A DNA stretch of 64,000 bases, from the NCBI GenBank assembly GCA_021794595.1, contig JAJYQN010000096.1, positions 1 to 64,000 on the forward strand. Reading direction: 5' to 3'. Under the pieces are notes generated by a model. It was given only the letters and a program-made list of their open reading frames with translations. It made no database searches and had not been told where the DNA came from. This document shows, piece after piece, positions 53,694 through 62,883 of this stretch. Position 1 is the first letter of the stretch; each line of letters begins with the position of its first letter. Origin of the DNA: Pseudomonadota bacterium (lineage in GTDB: Bacteria; Pseudomonadota; Gammaproteobacteria; Acidiferrobacterales; Acidiferrobacteraceae). Both the position numbers and the translations under genes were made by a program.

Positions 53694-54094
53694 GATATCG
53701 GTATTTAGGGGCCGCAGTATTGGCGGCGAGTTTGACCTTGGGGGGTTGTGCGTCGCCGAATGCGGGCTGTCAGGCTCCCTCTTATGTGGTGCCGCCTCCG
53801 CTGCCGCCTCTCCAGGTCCCCGCCGGCCTGTCGGCACCGCCCAACCATAGTCGTTATCCTGGGGCCGCGCTTTCCCTGCCGCACACGGTGACGAGCCCGG
53901 CGCCGGGTATGCGGCGCGAGGCGAAACCGCCTTCGGGCGCGCTTGGCCCGGCTGTGACCGCTTCGCCGGCCGCTTCCGAACCGCCGGTTCCTCCGGGATT
54001 GAGCGGCCCTCCCCTGAGTAGTACCCAGTCGAACGGAAACGGTGGAGACACTAACGGGAATGTGGCGCCGCTTGTGGCGGCGCCTGCTCCCTGA
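53690..54094 (+). CDS. Short proline-rich lipoprotein in the bamC position
   Basis: The 134-residue protein has a lipoprotein signal (LAASLTLGGC, lipidated cysteine near residue 21). The rest is disordered and rich in Pro, Ala, Ser and Gly. The segment PPPLPPLQVPAGLSAPPNHSRYPG resembles, in two pieces, the flexible N-terminus of BamC/NlpB, which binds BamD. dapA-bamC is the normal gamma-proteobacterial order and the genes overlap here. The two folded helix-grip domains of BamC are missing and the gene simply ends, so this is either a minimal BamC or an unrelated lipoprotein. Confidence 0.7.
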   Translation: MRYRYLGAAVLAASLTLGGCASPNAGCQAPSYVVPPPLPPLQVPAGLSAPPNHSRYPGAALSLPHTVTSPAPGMRREAKPPSGALGPAVTASPAASEPPVPPGLSGPPLSSTQSNGNGGDTNGNVAPLVAAPAP

Positions 54095-54196
54095 CCTGAC
54101 CCGCCCTATCGGGCCGTCTTGTGAGTGTAGCGAGCCTTAAGGTGACCATCGCTTGCAAGCCGAACCGCGGAGGCCTCTGAGCCGGATACCTATGCC

Positions 54197-57100
54197 GTGG
54201 ATGTGACCCTCAATATCGCCGGGCCCAATGCCCTCGCCGCTTTTCGGGCGGAGCGTACGCTTCGCCAACTCCTGGCCGTGGCGCCGATTGTGGCGGTTTT
54301 TGGCCAGTATCGGCATTTTGCCTGGCTGCGCGAGCCCTTGTCGGACCCGGAAGGGCGGGTGTTGGCGGCGCTGCTTGATTACGGCAGCCCTGCTATCGTG
54401 CCCAGCGCCCCCTGCGACGAGTTTCTGGTGGTGCCGAGGCTCGGTACGATTTCCGAATGGTCGAGTAAGGCTACCGATATCGCGCAACGTTGCGGGCTTG
54501 GGAGCCTTTTGCGCCTCGAACGTGGGGTGCTGTGGTCTGTCCAGGCGGAGCGCAGCTTAACCGCCGACGAGCGGGATCGGCTCAGGCCTTTCCTCCATGA
54601 TCGGATGACAGAAAGTTTCTTGGCGAATCCGCAGGATGGGAGCGCCCTCTGGACCCCGGCAAAGCCCGCTCGCGGTTCAGCCATCGATCTTTTGGGCGGC
54701 GGACTTTCGGCCTTGGAGCAGGCCGACAAAGAGCTGGGTTTGGCCCTTTCCGAGGCGGAGCGGCGCTATCTGCTCACGACTTTTACCGGTCTCGGTCGCA
54801 ACCCCACCGATGCCGAGCTCATGATGTTTGCTCAAGCGAATTCCGAGCACTGTCGTCATAAGATATTCAATGCCCAGTTTATTCTCGACGGCAAGGCTTG
54901 TGAGCGCTCGCTTTTTGCGATGATTCGCGAAACCGCGAAGGCGAGTCCCGATGGCCTGCTCAGTGCCTACGTAGACAATGCCGCGGTCATAGAGGGGGCA
55001 GCGTCCGGCACCCGCCTATTCATTGATCCGACAAGCCACCGCTATATGGTTCTCGAGGAACCGGTTCATATCCTGGCGAAAGTGGAGACCCATAATCACC
55101 CGACTGCCATCTCGCCGTATCCGGGCGCGGCAACCGGGGCCGGGGGCGAGATTCGCGACGAGGGCGCCACCGGGCGCGGGGGTCGTCCCAAGGCGGGCCT
55201 TGCCGGTTTTTCCGTGGCCGATTTGCGGCTCCCTCAGGCCCCGCGGCCCTGGGAGGTCGATCGCGGGGCCCCGCCGCGCTTAGCGTGCGCCCTCGATATT
55301 ATGTTGGAGGCGCCGGTCGGGGCCGCGGCCTTCAATAATGAGTTTGGTCGTCCTGTCATAGCGGGCTATTTCCGATCCTTCGAGTTGGATGTGGGTGACG
55401 TGGTCTACGGTTATCGCAAACCCATCATGCTCGCCGGCGGTATGGGGAATGTCCGCCCGGTGCATATCGAGAAGGAGACCCTGCCACCTGGGACACCGCT
55501 TGTGGTGTTGGGCGGTCCCGCGCTGATGATAGGTCTGGGCGGCGGGGCGGCGTCCAGTGTGGGGAGCGGAAGCGGCGAGGAGGAGCTGGATTTTGCGTCT
55601 GTTCAGCGTGGCAATGCCGAGATGCAGCGGCGCGCACAAGAGGTCATCGAGGCGTGTATAGCCCTTGGCCCCGAGACGCCGATCCTTTCGATTCACGATG
55701 TCGGCGCGGGCGGCCTTTCAAACGCCTTACCGGAGTTGGTGCACGGGGCGGGCCGGGGCGGCGATATCGATCTGCGTGCGATCCCTAACGGCCAGACCCA
55801 GATGTCTCCCATGCAAATCTGGTGCAACGAGGCTCAAGAGCGCTATGTCCTGGGTATTCGCCAAGACGCGCTGCCGCTTTTCCTCGGTTTATGCGAGCGG
55901 GAGCGCTGCCCGGTTGCGGTTGTGGGCCACGTTATCGCAGAGCCGCAACTGCGGGTGCGGGACGCGCTGTTCGCAGCTGAGGGCGAGGATTCGCCTATCG
56001 ATTTACCCCTGTCCGTATTTCTGGGCGATCCTCCGCGGATGAAGCGCGAGGCCCGTACCGTCCGCCGCGCGTCGCGCGCGCTGTCCACTCGGTCGCTCGA
56101 TATTCATGATGTGGTACGGCGGGTCCTGACCTTGCCGGGTGTCGCCAGTAAGGAGTTTTTGATCACGATCGGCGATCGCAGTATCTCCGGTCTCGTTTGC
56201 CGGGACCAGAGCGTGGGGCCATGGCAGGTACCGGTCGCCGATGTGGGAGTGACGGCCACCGGTTACCAGGACACGACAGGCGAGGCCCTGGCGATTGGCG
56301 AGCGTTCACCTATTGCAGTCATTGATGCTGCGGCCTCGGCGCGCATGGCTATAGGTGAGGCCTTGACCAATCTGGCCGCTGCCCGCGTGCGCCGCTTGCC
56401 GGACGTGAAGCTGTCCGCAAATTGGATGGCAAGTGCCGCGACCAAGGGCGAAGATGCCGCGCTTTTTCGGGCCGTCGAAGCGGTCGGCTTGCAGTTATGC
56501 CCGGCGCTCGGCATCGCCATCCCGGTCGGAAAGGACTCTCTGTCCATGCGTGCCCAGTGGACGGTAGGCATGGAGAAGCGCGAGGTCCAGGCCCCGGTAT
56601 CTCTGGTCGTAACGGCCTTTGCCCCGGTCGCGGATGTACGCAAGACCCTGACCCCCCAGTGCGTACTGGAGGGCGATACCGACCTTCTTTTGGTCGATTT
56701 CGGTCATGGCAAGGATCGTCTGGGCGGCTCTGCCCTGGCCCAGGTGTATGGTCTTGAGGGTGGGCGTCCCCCGGACCTCGATGACCCGCGCGTCCTCAAG
56801 TTATTTTTCGGTGTAGTCCAGGCCTTAAACGAGCTGGGCTTACTGCTGAGTTACCACGACCGCTCGGACGGCGGCTTGTTCGTGACCTTGTGTGAAATGG
56901 CGTTTGCTAGCAAATGCGGCCTTGATATAGACCTGACAAATTTAGGCCTTGACCCCATGGCGGCGCTTTTTAGCGAGGAACTGGGGGCTGTATTGCAGGT
57001 CCCGCGCGTGCAGCGCGAAGGCATCCTCGGGGCTTTGAAGCAAAAAGGGCTATTACGTTATACCAAATTGATAGGAACGGTTCGTCCGGGACGGGAGATC

Positions 57101-58087
57101 GTCGTCCGTTATTGCGGTCGGGTCTTCCTGGAGGGGGACCTCATGGCCTACGAACGACTGTGGGCGGAAACCTCGTTCCAGATGCAGGTATTGCGCGACG
57201 AGCCGCGGAGTGCGGCCGAGGCCTATGATGCCCTTTCCGACAAGAACGACCCGGGCCTGAACGCGCACCTCACTTTTACTCTGGATCAAGCCCTGGCGCC
57301 GCACCTGATGCTGAGTAAGCCGCGCGTCGCGATTCTGCGCGAGCAGGGCGTTAACGGGCACCGCGAAATGGCCGCGGCCTTTATGGCCGCAGGCTTTGAG
57401 GCGATCGATGTCACCATGAGCGATTTACTGGCCGGCCGCGAGGTGCTGTCCGGCTTTTCCGGATTTGCGGCTTGCGGCGGATTTTCCTTTGGGGACGTGT
57501 TGGGTGCCGGAGGCGGATGGGCTAAGTCGATTCTCTTTAACGAATCCTTGAGTGCGCAGTTTGCCGAGTTCTTCGCGCGCCCCGAGACCTTCGCTCTCGG
57601 CGTCTGTAATGGTTGTCAGATGATGTCTCACCTGCGCTCCCTGATTCCGGGCGCTGAGGCGTGGCCGATCTTTGGGCGCAATCGTTCCGAACAGTTCGAA
57701 TCGCGGACGGTGCTGGTGGAAGTGGCCCCGAGCCCGTCGATTTTGTTCGCTGGCATGGCCGGGGCCCGCCTGCCGGTTCCGGTGGCTCATGGCGAAGGCC
57801 GAGTCATTCTCGATACTGCGGCCCGGACATCGTTGGCGCAGACCGGGCTTATCGCCTTGCGATATGTGGATCATTACGGTCGGCCTACGGAAATCTATCC
57901 GCGCAATCCCAACGGATCGACCGGTGGAATCACGGGCCTTACGACGCCCGATGGCCGCTTCACTGCGCTTATGCCCCATCCGGAACGCGTGGTGCGCACG
58001 GTTACGAATTCCTGGCACCCGCGCTCGTGGGGAGAGTATGGTCCGTGGTTTGAGATGTTTCGTAACGCCCGACGTTTCGTCGGCTAG
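54197..58087 (+). CDS. purL: Phosphoribosylformylglycinamidine synthase PurL (large single-chain type)
   Basis: PurL converts FGAR to FGAM in purine synthesis with glutamine and ATP. The 1296 residues are the proteobacterial single-chain form: N-terminal PurS-like domain, linker, two AIRS-like synthetase halves ([14 protein letters not shown] near residue 213, [19 protein letters not shown] near 297) and a C-terminal class I glutaminase with the nucleophile in [12 protein letters not shown] near 1138 and HPER near 1260. The start is probably GTG 54197; an ATG at 54192 is out of frame and no close Shine-Dalgarno is seen, so the exact start is uncertain. Confidence 0.96.
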   Translation: MDVTLNIAGPNALAAFRAERTLRQLLAVAPIVAVFGQYRHFAWLREPLSDPEGRVLAALLDYGSPAIVPSAPCDEFLVVPRLGTISEWSSKATDIAQRCGLGSLLRLERGVLWSVQAERSLTADERDRLRPFLHDRMTESFLANPQDGSALWTPAKPARGSAIDLLGGGLSALEQADKELGLALSEAERRYLLTTFTGLGRNPTDAELMMFAQANSEHCRHKIFNAQFILDGKACERSLFAMIRETAKASPDGLLSAYVDNAAVIEGAASGTRLFIDPTSHRYMVLEEPVHILAKVETHNHPTAISPYPGAATGAGGEIRDEGATGRGGRPKAGLAGFSVADLRLPQAPRPWEVDRGAPPRLACALDIMLEAPVGAAAFNNEFGRPVIAGYFRSFELDVGDVVYGYRKPIMLAGGMGNVRPVHIEKETLPPGTPLVVLGGPALMIGLGGGAASSVGSGSGEEELDFASVQRGNAEMQRRAQEVIEACIALGPETPILSIHDVGAGGLSNALPELVHGAGRGGDIDLRAIPNGQTQMSPMQIWCNEAQERYVLGIRQDALPLFLGLCERERCPVAVVGHVIAEPQLRVRDALFAAEGEDSPIDLPLSVFLGDPPRMKREARTVRRASRALSTRSLDIHDVVRRVLTLPGVASKEFLITIGDRSISGLVCRDQSVGPWQVPVADVGVTATGYQDTTGEALAIGERSPIAVIDAAASARMAIGEALTNLAAARVRRLPDVKLSANWMASAATKGEDAALFRAVEAVGLQLCPALGIAIPVGKDSLSMRAQWTVGMEKREVQAPVSLVVTAFAPVADVRKTLTPQCVLEGDTDLLLVDFGHGKDRLGGSALAQVYGLEGGRPPDLDDPRVLKLFFGVVQALNELGLLLSYHDRSDGGLFVTLCEMAFASKCGLDIDLTNLGLDPMAALFSEELGAVLQVPRVQREGILGALKQKGLLRYTKLIGTVRPGREIVVRYCGRVFLEGDLMAYERLWAETSFQMQVLRDEPRSAAEAYDALSDKNDPGLNAHLTFTLDQALAPHLMLSKPRVAILREQGVNGHREMAAAFMAAGFEAIDVTMSDLLAGREVLSGFSGFAACGGFSFGDVLGAGGGWAKSILFNESLSAQFAEFFARPETFALGVCNGCQMMSHLRSLIPGAEAWPIFGRNRSEQFESRTVLVEVAPSPSILFAGMAGARLPVPVAHGEGRVILDTAARTSLAQTGLIALRYVDHYGRPTEIYPRNPNGSTGGITGLTTPDGRFTALMPHPERVVRTVTNSWHPRSWGEYGPWFEMFRNARRFVG

Positions 58088-59106
58088 GAACGCCGCGCAA
58101 ACAAAGCGCCTATGAGCTGGTCTTTAGTGAGGCCGATGGCGGCGATATCGGGGAGATGGGTGCGCAGGGTCGAGGCTTGGAATGCGAGTCCGACCAGGCG
58201 GTCTAAGGTCGGCGCGCCTGCTGAGATCCCAGGACCTGAAAGGTTTATGGCGCTGATATGTCCCTCGCGAACGGTCACCGAGACCAAGATGGACCCGCCG
58301 GGACCCTTGAGTGCGCGCTGGCAAAGATAAAGGCCCTCGCGAACCTTAAAGAGTGCCGTGGGTTCGGTCTCGTCGGATAAGACGGTCTCTGGCGCACTGA
58401 GCTCGGTCGCGACTTCTCGGGCCTTGGCCAGGAGTCGCTGCGGGGTGCGGGCCTCGCTTAAGCCCCCGACAAGGGGGGCGAAGGCCTGTGCGAGGCCGCG
58501 TTTTACGGCCTGAACGGAGGGGCGGTTCCCGGTTTCTTGCGTGATCGAGGTCAGGTGGTCGGTCAGGGCCGATTTCAATGGGGTACGCAAATCCTCGTTT
58601 GGCAGTTGCACAATCCGGTGCATGAGTTCGATGTCGAAGTCTATAAGTATGCTGCCCACGAAACAAAAGTAGCCGTTGATGTCGCCGGCCCCTTGGCCCG
58701 CTATTTTGCGTCCATCGCCTGTGACGATATCGTTTATGGGGCGAAGCGTCGCCCTGATCCCCAGGTCGCGGTAGACGCGGATCGGCGCCTTCGAGAGATG
58801 TGCGTAGGCCTCGTCCACGCGGCTCGGGATCGGGACATGGGGCCGCTTTATGACCAGCGTGTAAAACACCTGACCCGGTCCGAGAAGGACCATGCCGCCC
58901 CCGGTTTCTCGACGCATCACGGGGATACTCTGTTTTTCGCAATAATCTCGATTCACGGTGGTGGGCGCGTCATCGAAAAATCCGAGGCTCACGAAGGGGC
59001 GCGCGGGCTCTATCAAGATAAGGCCTTCCTGCCCCAGGCGCGCGAGCGCGTGGAAGTAGGCGATAGGAAGGATGCCGCTATTGTCTGCGGGCTGAAGGAG
59101 TTGCAC
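58084..59106 (-). CDS. Lipoate-protein ligase with C-terminal accessory domain (sLpl(AB)-like)
   Basis: About 340 residues from GTG 59106, which has AAGGA 8 nt upstream; the frame is open further but without family resemblance. The LplA-type catalytic domain shows RRETGGG (residues 65-71), a GQVFYTLVI strand and [13 protein letters not shown] with the catalytic lysine near 129. Residues 250-340 form a smaller domain like LplB/LplA C-terminal domains. Single-chain ligases of this sort (sLpl(AB)) lipoylate LbpA in sHdr-type sulfur oxidisers. An LbpA-like gene lies 0.8 kb away, which supports that role here. Its stop overlaps the convergent purL stop by 4 nt. Confidence 0.85.
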   Translation of the reverse strand: MQLLQPADNSGILPIAYFHALARLGQEGLILIEPARPFVSLGFFDDAPTTVNRDYCEKQSIPVMRRETGGGMVLLGPGQVFYTLVIKRPHVPIPSRVDEAYAHLSKAPIRVYRDLGIRATLRPINDIVTGDGRKIAGQGAGDINGYFCFVGSILIDFDIELMHRIVQLPNEDLRTPLKSALTDHLTSITQETGNRPSVQAVKRGLAQAFAPLVGGLSEARTPQRLLAKAREVATELSAPETVLSDETEPTALFKVREGLYLCQRALKGPGGSILVSVTVREGHISAINLSGPGISAGAPTLDRLVGLAFQASTLRTHLPDIAAIGLTKDQLIGALFARRS

Positions 59107-59171
59107 GGCGCGGTCCTTGGCGTGTAGGGTCTCGGATATCCCTTTATTGTACAGGGGCGGGAGGATTTGCG

Positions 59172-59855
59172 ATGCATGAGGATCGGGAGGCCATTCATAA
59201 GGCGCCGCTCTTTTCCGGCTTGTTCGCAGAAGAGCTGGACGGTTTGCTGATCCACGCGCGGACACGGCAAATCAAGCCGCACGAGGTCATCTTTGCCGAA
59301 GGGGATAAGGCCGGGGCCTTCTATTTTATCGCGATGGGCGCGGTACGCCTTTATCGCCTGTCGGCGCGCGGCGACGAGAAGGTAATCGAGATCCTCATGG
59401 CCGGTTCGACCTTCGCCGAGGCTGTCGTGTTTTTGGGGGGCCGGTACCCGGTTTATGCCGCGGCGCTCTCCGAGACCCGGCTTGTCGAGATTCCGATTGG
59501 CGATTTTACCCGTACGCTCAAGGCCAACGGGGGCATGGCCCTGCGCATGTTGGCGGGCATCAGTATGCGTCTGCACCAACTGATTAACGATGTACAGTCT
59601 CTCACCTTGGAGACCGCTGGCCAGAGGGTGGCAGCCTATCTGTTGGAACAGTCACCGCCCGATGCCCAGTCTGCGGACGTCCACATGGTTATCCATAAGA
59701 ACGTCATCGCCTCACGCCTGGGCGTGAAGGCCGAGACCTTTTCGCGGGTCTTGGCGACCCTGCGGGATTTGGGGTTGATCACAGTGTCCGGTAACGATAT
59801 CCATATCGTGGATCGCCCCGGCCTTGAAAGGTGGCGCGCCAGCGTGGGGACTTGA
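59172..59855 (+). CDS. Crp/Fnr-family transcriptional regulator (DNR/NNR-like)
   Basis: The 227-residue regulator has a cyclic-nucleotide-fold sensor domain (residues 10-125; EVIFAEGDKAGAFYFIAMGAVRL) , a dimer helix (130-155) and a winged helix near 165-215 with recognition helix region VIASRLGVKAETFSRVLATLRDLGLI. The E-SR pattern (ETFSR) in the recognition helix is that of FNR/DNR proteins, which read TTGA half-sites. No N-terminal cysteine cluster is present, so it is not an oxygen-sensing FNR; NO sensing as in DNR is possible. GGGGAGG precedes ATG 59172. Two TTGAC-N4-GTCAA boxes nearby are candidate targets. Confidence 0.9.
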   Translation: MHEDREAIHKAPLFSGLFAEELDGLLIHARTRQIKPHEVIFAEGDKAGAFYFIAMGAVRLYRLSARGDEKVIEILMAGSTFAEAVVFLGGRYPVYAAALSETRLVEIPIGDFTRTLKANGGMALRMLAGISMRLHQLINDVQSLTLETAGQRVAAYLLEQSPPDAQSADVHMVIHKNVIASRLGVKAETFSRVLATLRDLGLITVSGNDIHIVDRPGLERWRASVGT

Positions 59856-59894
59856 CCGGCGTCAAGGCCGATCATTTTTAGGCAAGGGTAGACT
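59852..59894 (+). promoter_or_regulatory. FNR/DNR-type box and class II promoter of the lbpA-like gene
   Basis: TTGACCGGCGTCAA (59852-59865) is a perfect FNR/DNR-type dyad lying across the stop codon of the regulator gene. TAGACT (59889-59894) follows after 23 nt and would start transcription near 59901, placing the dyad centre near -42. No -35 hexamer is needed in such activator-dependent promoters. The AAGGAG Shine-Dalgarno falls at 59902-59907. Confidence 0.75.
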
Positions 59895-59913
59895 CATTTT
59901 TAAGGAGTCCCTT

Positions 59914-60363
59914 ATGACCGAATACCGTGGATGCGAGTTACCAGAGGACCTCTTTTACGACCTTGATTACGTGTGGGCCCGGCCGGACGAGGACGGCCTT
60001 GTCGTTCTTGGTATCACGGATGCGGCCCAGACCATGGCCGGCCGAGTCCAAAAGATTCGCCTCAAAAAAGTCGGCACCCACTTGAATAAGGGGCGTCACG
60101 TCGCAACCCTGGAAAGCGGGAAGTGGGCGGGCGGCGTGCCCTGCCCCTTCGAAGGTATTGTCGAGGCGGTCAACGACTCGGTGCTGGCGATGCCCCACCT
60201 TGTCAATATCGGGCCTTATACCGACGCGTGGCTTGCCAAGGTACGGCCGCTCGAGCCGGCCACGGCCTTCGATGGCCTCACCACCGGGGCGGCGGCCATG
60301 GCGGCGCTGCGGGCGTGGTTGGACCGCTATGATGTGCAGTGCATGCGCTGCGCTGAGCCGTAA
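59914..60363 (+). CDS. lbpA: GcvH-like lipoyl carrier protein, LbpA type
   Basis: The 149-residue protein has a lipoyl domain with the modified lysine at K70 in LESGKWAGGVPCPFEG. True glycine cleavage H proteins read ESVKAASD at this site, whereas ESGKW followed by a VP-containing turn is characteristic of LbpA, the lipoyl carrier of the sHdr sulfur oxidation pathway. No gcvT or gcvP is nearby, but a lipoate ligase of the matching type is. Cys7, Cys136 and Cys139 are extra thiols. ATG 59914 follows AAGGAG by 6 nt. hdr genes are not in the window, so the pathway assignment is inference. Confidence 0.8.
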   Translation: MTEYRGCELPEDLFYDLDYVWARPDEDGLVVLGITDAAQTMAGRVQKIRLKKVGTHLNKGRHVATLESGKWAGGVPCPFEGIVEAVNDSVLAMPHLVNIGPYTDAWLAKVRPLEPATAFDGLTTGAAAMAALRAWLDRYDVQCMRCAEP

Positions 60364-60377
60364 ACGGTAAAAGTCGG

Positions 60378-60407
60378 GTCGTCTGTCTGGGCGCCGATTC
60401 AGACGAC
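60378..60407 (+). terminator. 8-bp inverted repeat after the lbpA-like gene
   Basis: GTCGTCTG (60378-60385) and CAGACGAC (60400-60407) are perfectly complementary with a 14-nt loop, 15 nt after the stop. No T tract follows. It could be a weak terminator, a processing hairpin, or a binding dyad before the hemerythrin gene. Confidence 0.4.
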
Positions 60408-60439
60408 GGTCGGCGTAGCCACGAGCTACAGGAGGCGGT

Positions 60440-60961
60440 GTGCAGATAAGGGAGTGGGGGACGCCTGGGGCTGGTCCGGGCTTTGATGATCCCTTAGGCT
60501 TACTCGCGGCCTGTCATGACCGCATTATGGCGCACTGCGCGACCCTCGTTCGTCTTGAGGGTCATGCGCGGGCTCGCGGATTCGACGCCGAGGCCTGTAC
60601 CGCGTCCGAACGGGTGATGCAATATTTTGCAAAGGCCGGGCGTTGGCACCATGAGGACGAGGAGCAGGATCTCGTGCCGCGGCTTAAAGTCCATGCCGAT
60701 GAGGCCCTGCTGTTGCTCCTTGTGAGGCTCATGGCCGAGCACCGCGCCCTGGAGGCGGCCTATGCGCCACTCCACAAGGCCTTGGTGGCAAGAGACCCCG
60801 AACTCAGAGTCGGGCCCTACGTAAGCCTCATGCGCGCCCACGTGGCGGCTGAGAATGCCGAGGTGTTACCGGTCGCGCGGGCCTTGCTCACCCCAGAGGA
60901 GATCGCGCAATTGGGGGCGGCTATGGCGAGGCGCCGGGGGGTCCGGCAAGGCGCGAGATGA
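60440..60961 (+). CDS. Hemerythrin-domain protein (plus strand)
   Basis: The 173-residue four-helix protein carries hemerythrin HHE-type ligand motifs: CHDRIMAHC near residue 25, WHHEDEEQDLVPRL near 74, AEHRALE near 102 and HVAAENAEVLPVA near 134. A diiron site binding O2 or NO is expected. GTG 60440 follows AGGAGG. Its 3' end overlaps the opposing hemerythrin gene by 41 nt. Proximity to a DNR-like regulator suggests a role in oxygen or NO handling; this is inference. Confidence 0.85.
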   Translation: MQIREWGTPGAGPGFDDPLGLLAACHDRIMAHCATLVRLEGHARARGFDAEACTASERVMQYFAKAGRWHHEDEEQDLVPRLKVHADEALLLLLVRLMAEHRALEAAYAPLHKALVARDPELRVGPYVSLMRAHVAAENAEVLPVARALLTPEEIAQLGAAMARRRGVRQGAR

Positions 60962-61376
60962 CGTCTTCGGGACTGAGGATCAGGGGGCTTACCATGGGAT
61001 AGAGCTCGGTTTCCTCCTTTTCGTCGTGATGAATGAGGATCTGGGCGACCGTACCCATAAGCGCGGAGGCCTCGGCGGAGTCATGGTCGGCGATGGTTTC
61101 GCCGATCTCTTCAAAAAACCCCCGCAGGTCACGGTGGCCCTTGCGTAAGATCCCGGTGGTCGGGTTCTCCTGGCCGTAGCGAGCCTCATAGACCGGGAAA
61201 AGCCTTTCCTCTTCCGTTGTCATATGGATCTCTATGGCATCCCAAAACCTACGAAAGGCCCCCGGTGCCGTCTCCCAATCGGCCTTATCGACCGCCTGAT
61301 GGGCGGCGCTGAACGCCTCATCTAGAAATCGGTGATGCTCGGTAAAGCCCTCCAAAAGGGTGCGTGTTGTGCTCAT
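60921..61376 (-). CDS. Hemerythrin-domain protein (minus strand)
   Basis: The 151-residue hemerythrin has the motif set EHHRFLDEAFSAAH near residue 13, HMTTEEERLFPVYE near 51, GHRDLRGFFEEI near 80 and HHDEKEETELYPMV near 116. It lacks cysteines, unlike its plus-strand neighbour. It is transcribed toward that neighbour and the last 41 nt overlap tail to tail, so the messages are partly complementary. Its upstream region contains the 61439-61452 dyad, 63 nt before the ATG. Confidence 0.88.
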   Translation of the reverse strand: MSTTRTLLEGFTEHHRFLDEAFSAAHQAVDKADWETAPGAFRRFWDAIEIHMTTEEERLFPVYEARYGQENPTTGILRKGHRDLRGFFEEIGETIADHDSAEASALMGTVAQILIHHDEKEETELYPMVSPLILSPEDVISRLAGPPGASP

Positions 61377-61438
61377 CAGATACCCCTCCCGACGCAGGTC
61401 TGTTTGAGGCTATTGTCCCTAAGGGGCCGCCGTTATCC

Positions 61439-61481
61439 TTGACCGTAGTCAAGGAGCAAGTCGCGCGCGGCGCCGTATCCT
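61439..61481 (+). promoter_or_regulatory. FNR/DNR-type box and class II promoter of the thioredoxin-like gene
   Basis: TTGACCGTAGTCAA (61439-61452; with flanking CC and GG the arms are 7 bp) matches the box before lbpA in both arms and the CCG-type centre. TATCCT (61476-61481) follows after 23 nt, the same spacing as at lbpA. Start near 61488 gives a 24-nt leader. The box also lies upstream of the divergent hemerythrin gene, where the matching -10 is poor. Confidence 0.7.
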
Positions 61482-61511
61482 GGGACCGTCTCGGAAACGA
61501 GGAGGGGGAAT

Positions 61512-61760
61512 ATGGAAGTCCGATTGCTGGTATCGAAGTGGTGTCCTGTGTGTCCGCAGGCCGAGGTGGTTTGGGCCGAAGTGGCTCGCCGCCGCTCTAT
61601 CGATTACGCGGTCCTCGATATCGCCGATCCCGTTGGACGCGCCCTTGTCGCCGGCCTGCGCATTCGCACCGTGCCGGCGATCGTGGTGGACGGGAAGCTG
61701 ACCGCCGTCGGTGTGCAGTCGCTCGGGGATGCCCTGAAAATGGTCAGCGAGGCGGCTTAA
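61512..61760 (+). CDS. Small thioredoxin-fold protein
   Basis: The 82-residue protein starts behind GAGGAGGGGG. It has a CPVC redox motif (residues 11-14) at the start of the first helix and a cis-proline segment TVPAIVVDGKL near 52-63, the minimal glutaredoxin/thioredoxin fold as in the archaeal-type and TM0996-like mini-thioredoxins. The substrate is unknown. It heads a three-gene run with DUF488 and a CopD-like membrane protein, 7 nt before the next gene. Confidence 0.8.
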   Translation: MEVRLLVSKWCPVCPQAEVVWAEVARRRSIDYAVLDIADPVGRALVAGLRIRTVPAIVVDGKLTAVGVQSLGDALKMVSEAA

Positions 61761-61767
61761 GGTCGTC

Positions 61768-62115
61768 ATGGTCAGGGTCCGGCGGGTGTATGATCCACCG
61801 GTCGTGGGCGAGGGCGTTTGGCTGCTGGTAGACAGAGTGTGGCCGCGGGGCCTGAGCCGGGCCCAAGCGGGATTGGCGGCCTGGTACAAGGAACTTGCGC
61901 CATCGACTGAGCTGAGGCGCTGGTTTGGGCGCGACCCCAAACGATTTAGTGAGTTTCGGTGCCGATATCAAGATGATCTGCGGGAGAAAGGTGACCTCAT
62001 GGAAGATCTCGCCGCTTGGGTACGTCACGGCGACGTTGTTCTAGTTTGTGCCCCTTCCGACGTGCAGCACAATAATGCCATCGTTCTTCGTGACGCTCTG
62101 CAAACGTGGCTTTAA
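61768..62115 (+). CDS. DUF488 family protein
   Basis: The 115-residue protein matches the short DUF488 type: VRVRRVYDPP, LLVDRVWPRGLSR near residue 21, LAPSTELRRWFGRDPKRFSEF near 44 in two segments, and a closing VVLVCAPSDVQHNNAIVLRDAL. The function is unknown; members are common in stress-related clusters of proteobacteria. The stop overlaps the next gene by 10 nt. Confidence 0.85.
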   Translation: MVRVRRVYDPPVVGEGVWLLVDRVWPRGLSRAQAGLAAWYKELAPSTELRRWFGRDPKRFSEFRCRYQDDLREKGDLMEDLAAWVRHGDVVLVCAPSDVQHNNAIVLRDALQTWL

Positions 62116-62570
62116 AGGAAACGCTCTTCCTCGTCCTGCTGGCCATCCATCTCGTGGCTGCCGCGATCTGGGTGGGCGGTCTCCTATTTTTCATATTCGC
62201 GGTCGTGCCTGCCGCTCGGACGGCTCCGGATGCCGACATTCCGGCTCGCTTGGGGCGGGCGTTTCGCCCCGTGGCCTGGGTCGCCCTTGGGACATTAGTG
62301 GTCACTGGCCCTTTGCTCTTGTTTATCCAAGGGCTCGGGGCAGCTGTGCTGCGTCTTGGGTTTTGGCGCAGCCCCTTTGGCGTGACGTTGGGGGTCAAAG
62401 TGATCCTGGTAGTCACGGTCCTGGCGCTGACTTTGTGGCACGATATCGTTTTGGGACCACGCTCCCAGATGGTCTCTGATCCTGGCCCCTCGCGCCGCGT
62501 GGGCCGCGCCATAGGCCTTCTTTCTCTGGTCATTTTTCTAGCCGGTATGGCCCTGGCTCAGGGATTCTAG
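62106..62570 (+). CDS. CopD-like four-helix membrane protein
   Basis: The 154-residue protein starts at GTG 62106. Four hydrophobic segments lie near residues 8-30, 52-75, 93-112 and 130-150. The first carries HLVAAAIWVGGLLFF, the histidine-tryptophan motif of CopD/YcnJ-like and related DUF families, and the third precedes a conserved H (LWHDIVLGP). Copper import or heme binding is suggested for relatives, but the substrate here is unknown. Confidence 0.7.
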   Translation: MALKETLFLVLLAIHLVAAAIWVGGLLFFIFAVVPAARTAPDADIPARLGRAFRPVAWVALGTLVVTGPLLLFIQGLGAAVLRLGFWRSPFGVTLGVKVILVVTVLALTLWHDIVLGPRSQMVSDPGPSRRVGRAIGLLSLVIFLAGMALAQGF

Positions 62571-62883
62571 TTGAGGTGTGGCGCGACCAAATGTCCCGGG
62601 CGCTTCACCGATGGCAAGGCGTTCCCTTGATCTCTGGATACAAACGCGAGAAAGCAATCGAGAGCCATCAGCCATCGCCGGGTATTCGCGCCATTGATGG
62701 ACCCTCCTGAAAAAGACCGGGGTTCGGGCGGGCGGCAATAAGGGGTGACGGACTCGCGTGTCCAAAGAGGCAAGAGTCCGATCCCCTGTCTTCCCCGCAC
62801 TGGCGATTGCCTTCCGCCGTCCCCGACCTATTCCCATTGACGCGCTTCACGATATGGCCAACCCGGGCTAGGCGACACATCAC
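62571..62883 (+). other. Intergenic stretch, no gene seen
   Basis: These 313 nt lie between the CopD-like gene and the convergent GGDEF-EAL gene. Short frames on both strands show no family resemblance or start signals. No U-tailed hairpin was found. Confidence 0.4.

Noticed and set aside
59172..59855. Crp/Fnr regulator as a true oxygen-sensing FNR
   Set aside because: The N-terminal cysteine cluster that holds the 4Fe-4S cluster in FNR is absent.
60440..61376. Overlapping hemerythrins as an assembly or frameshift artefact
   Set aside because: Both frames carry complete, different sets of diiron ligand motifs well outside the 41-nt overlap, so both look real.
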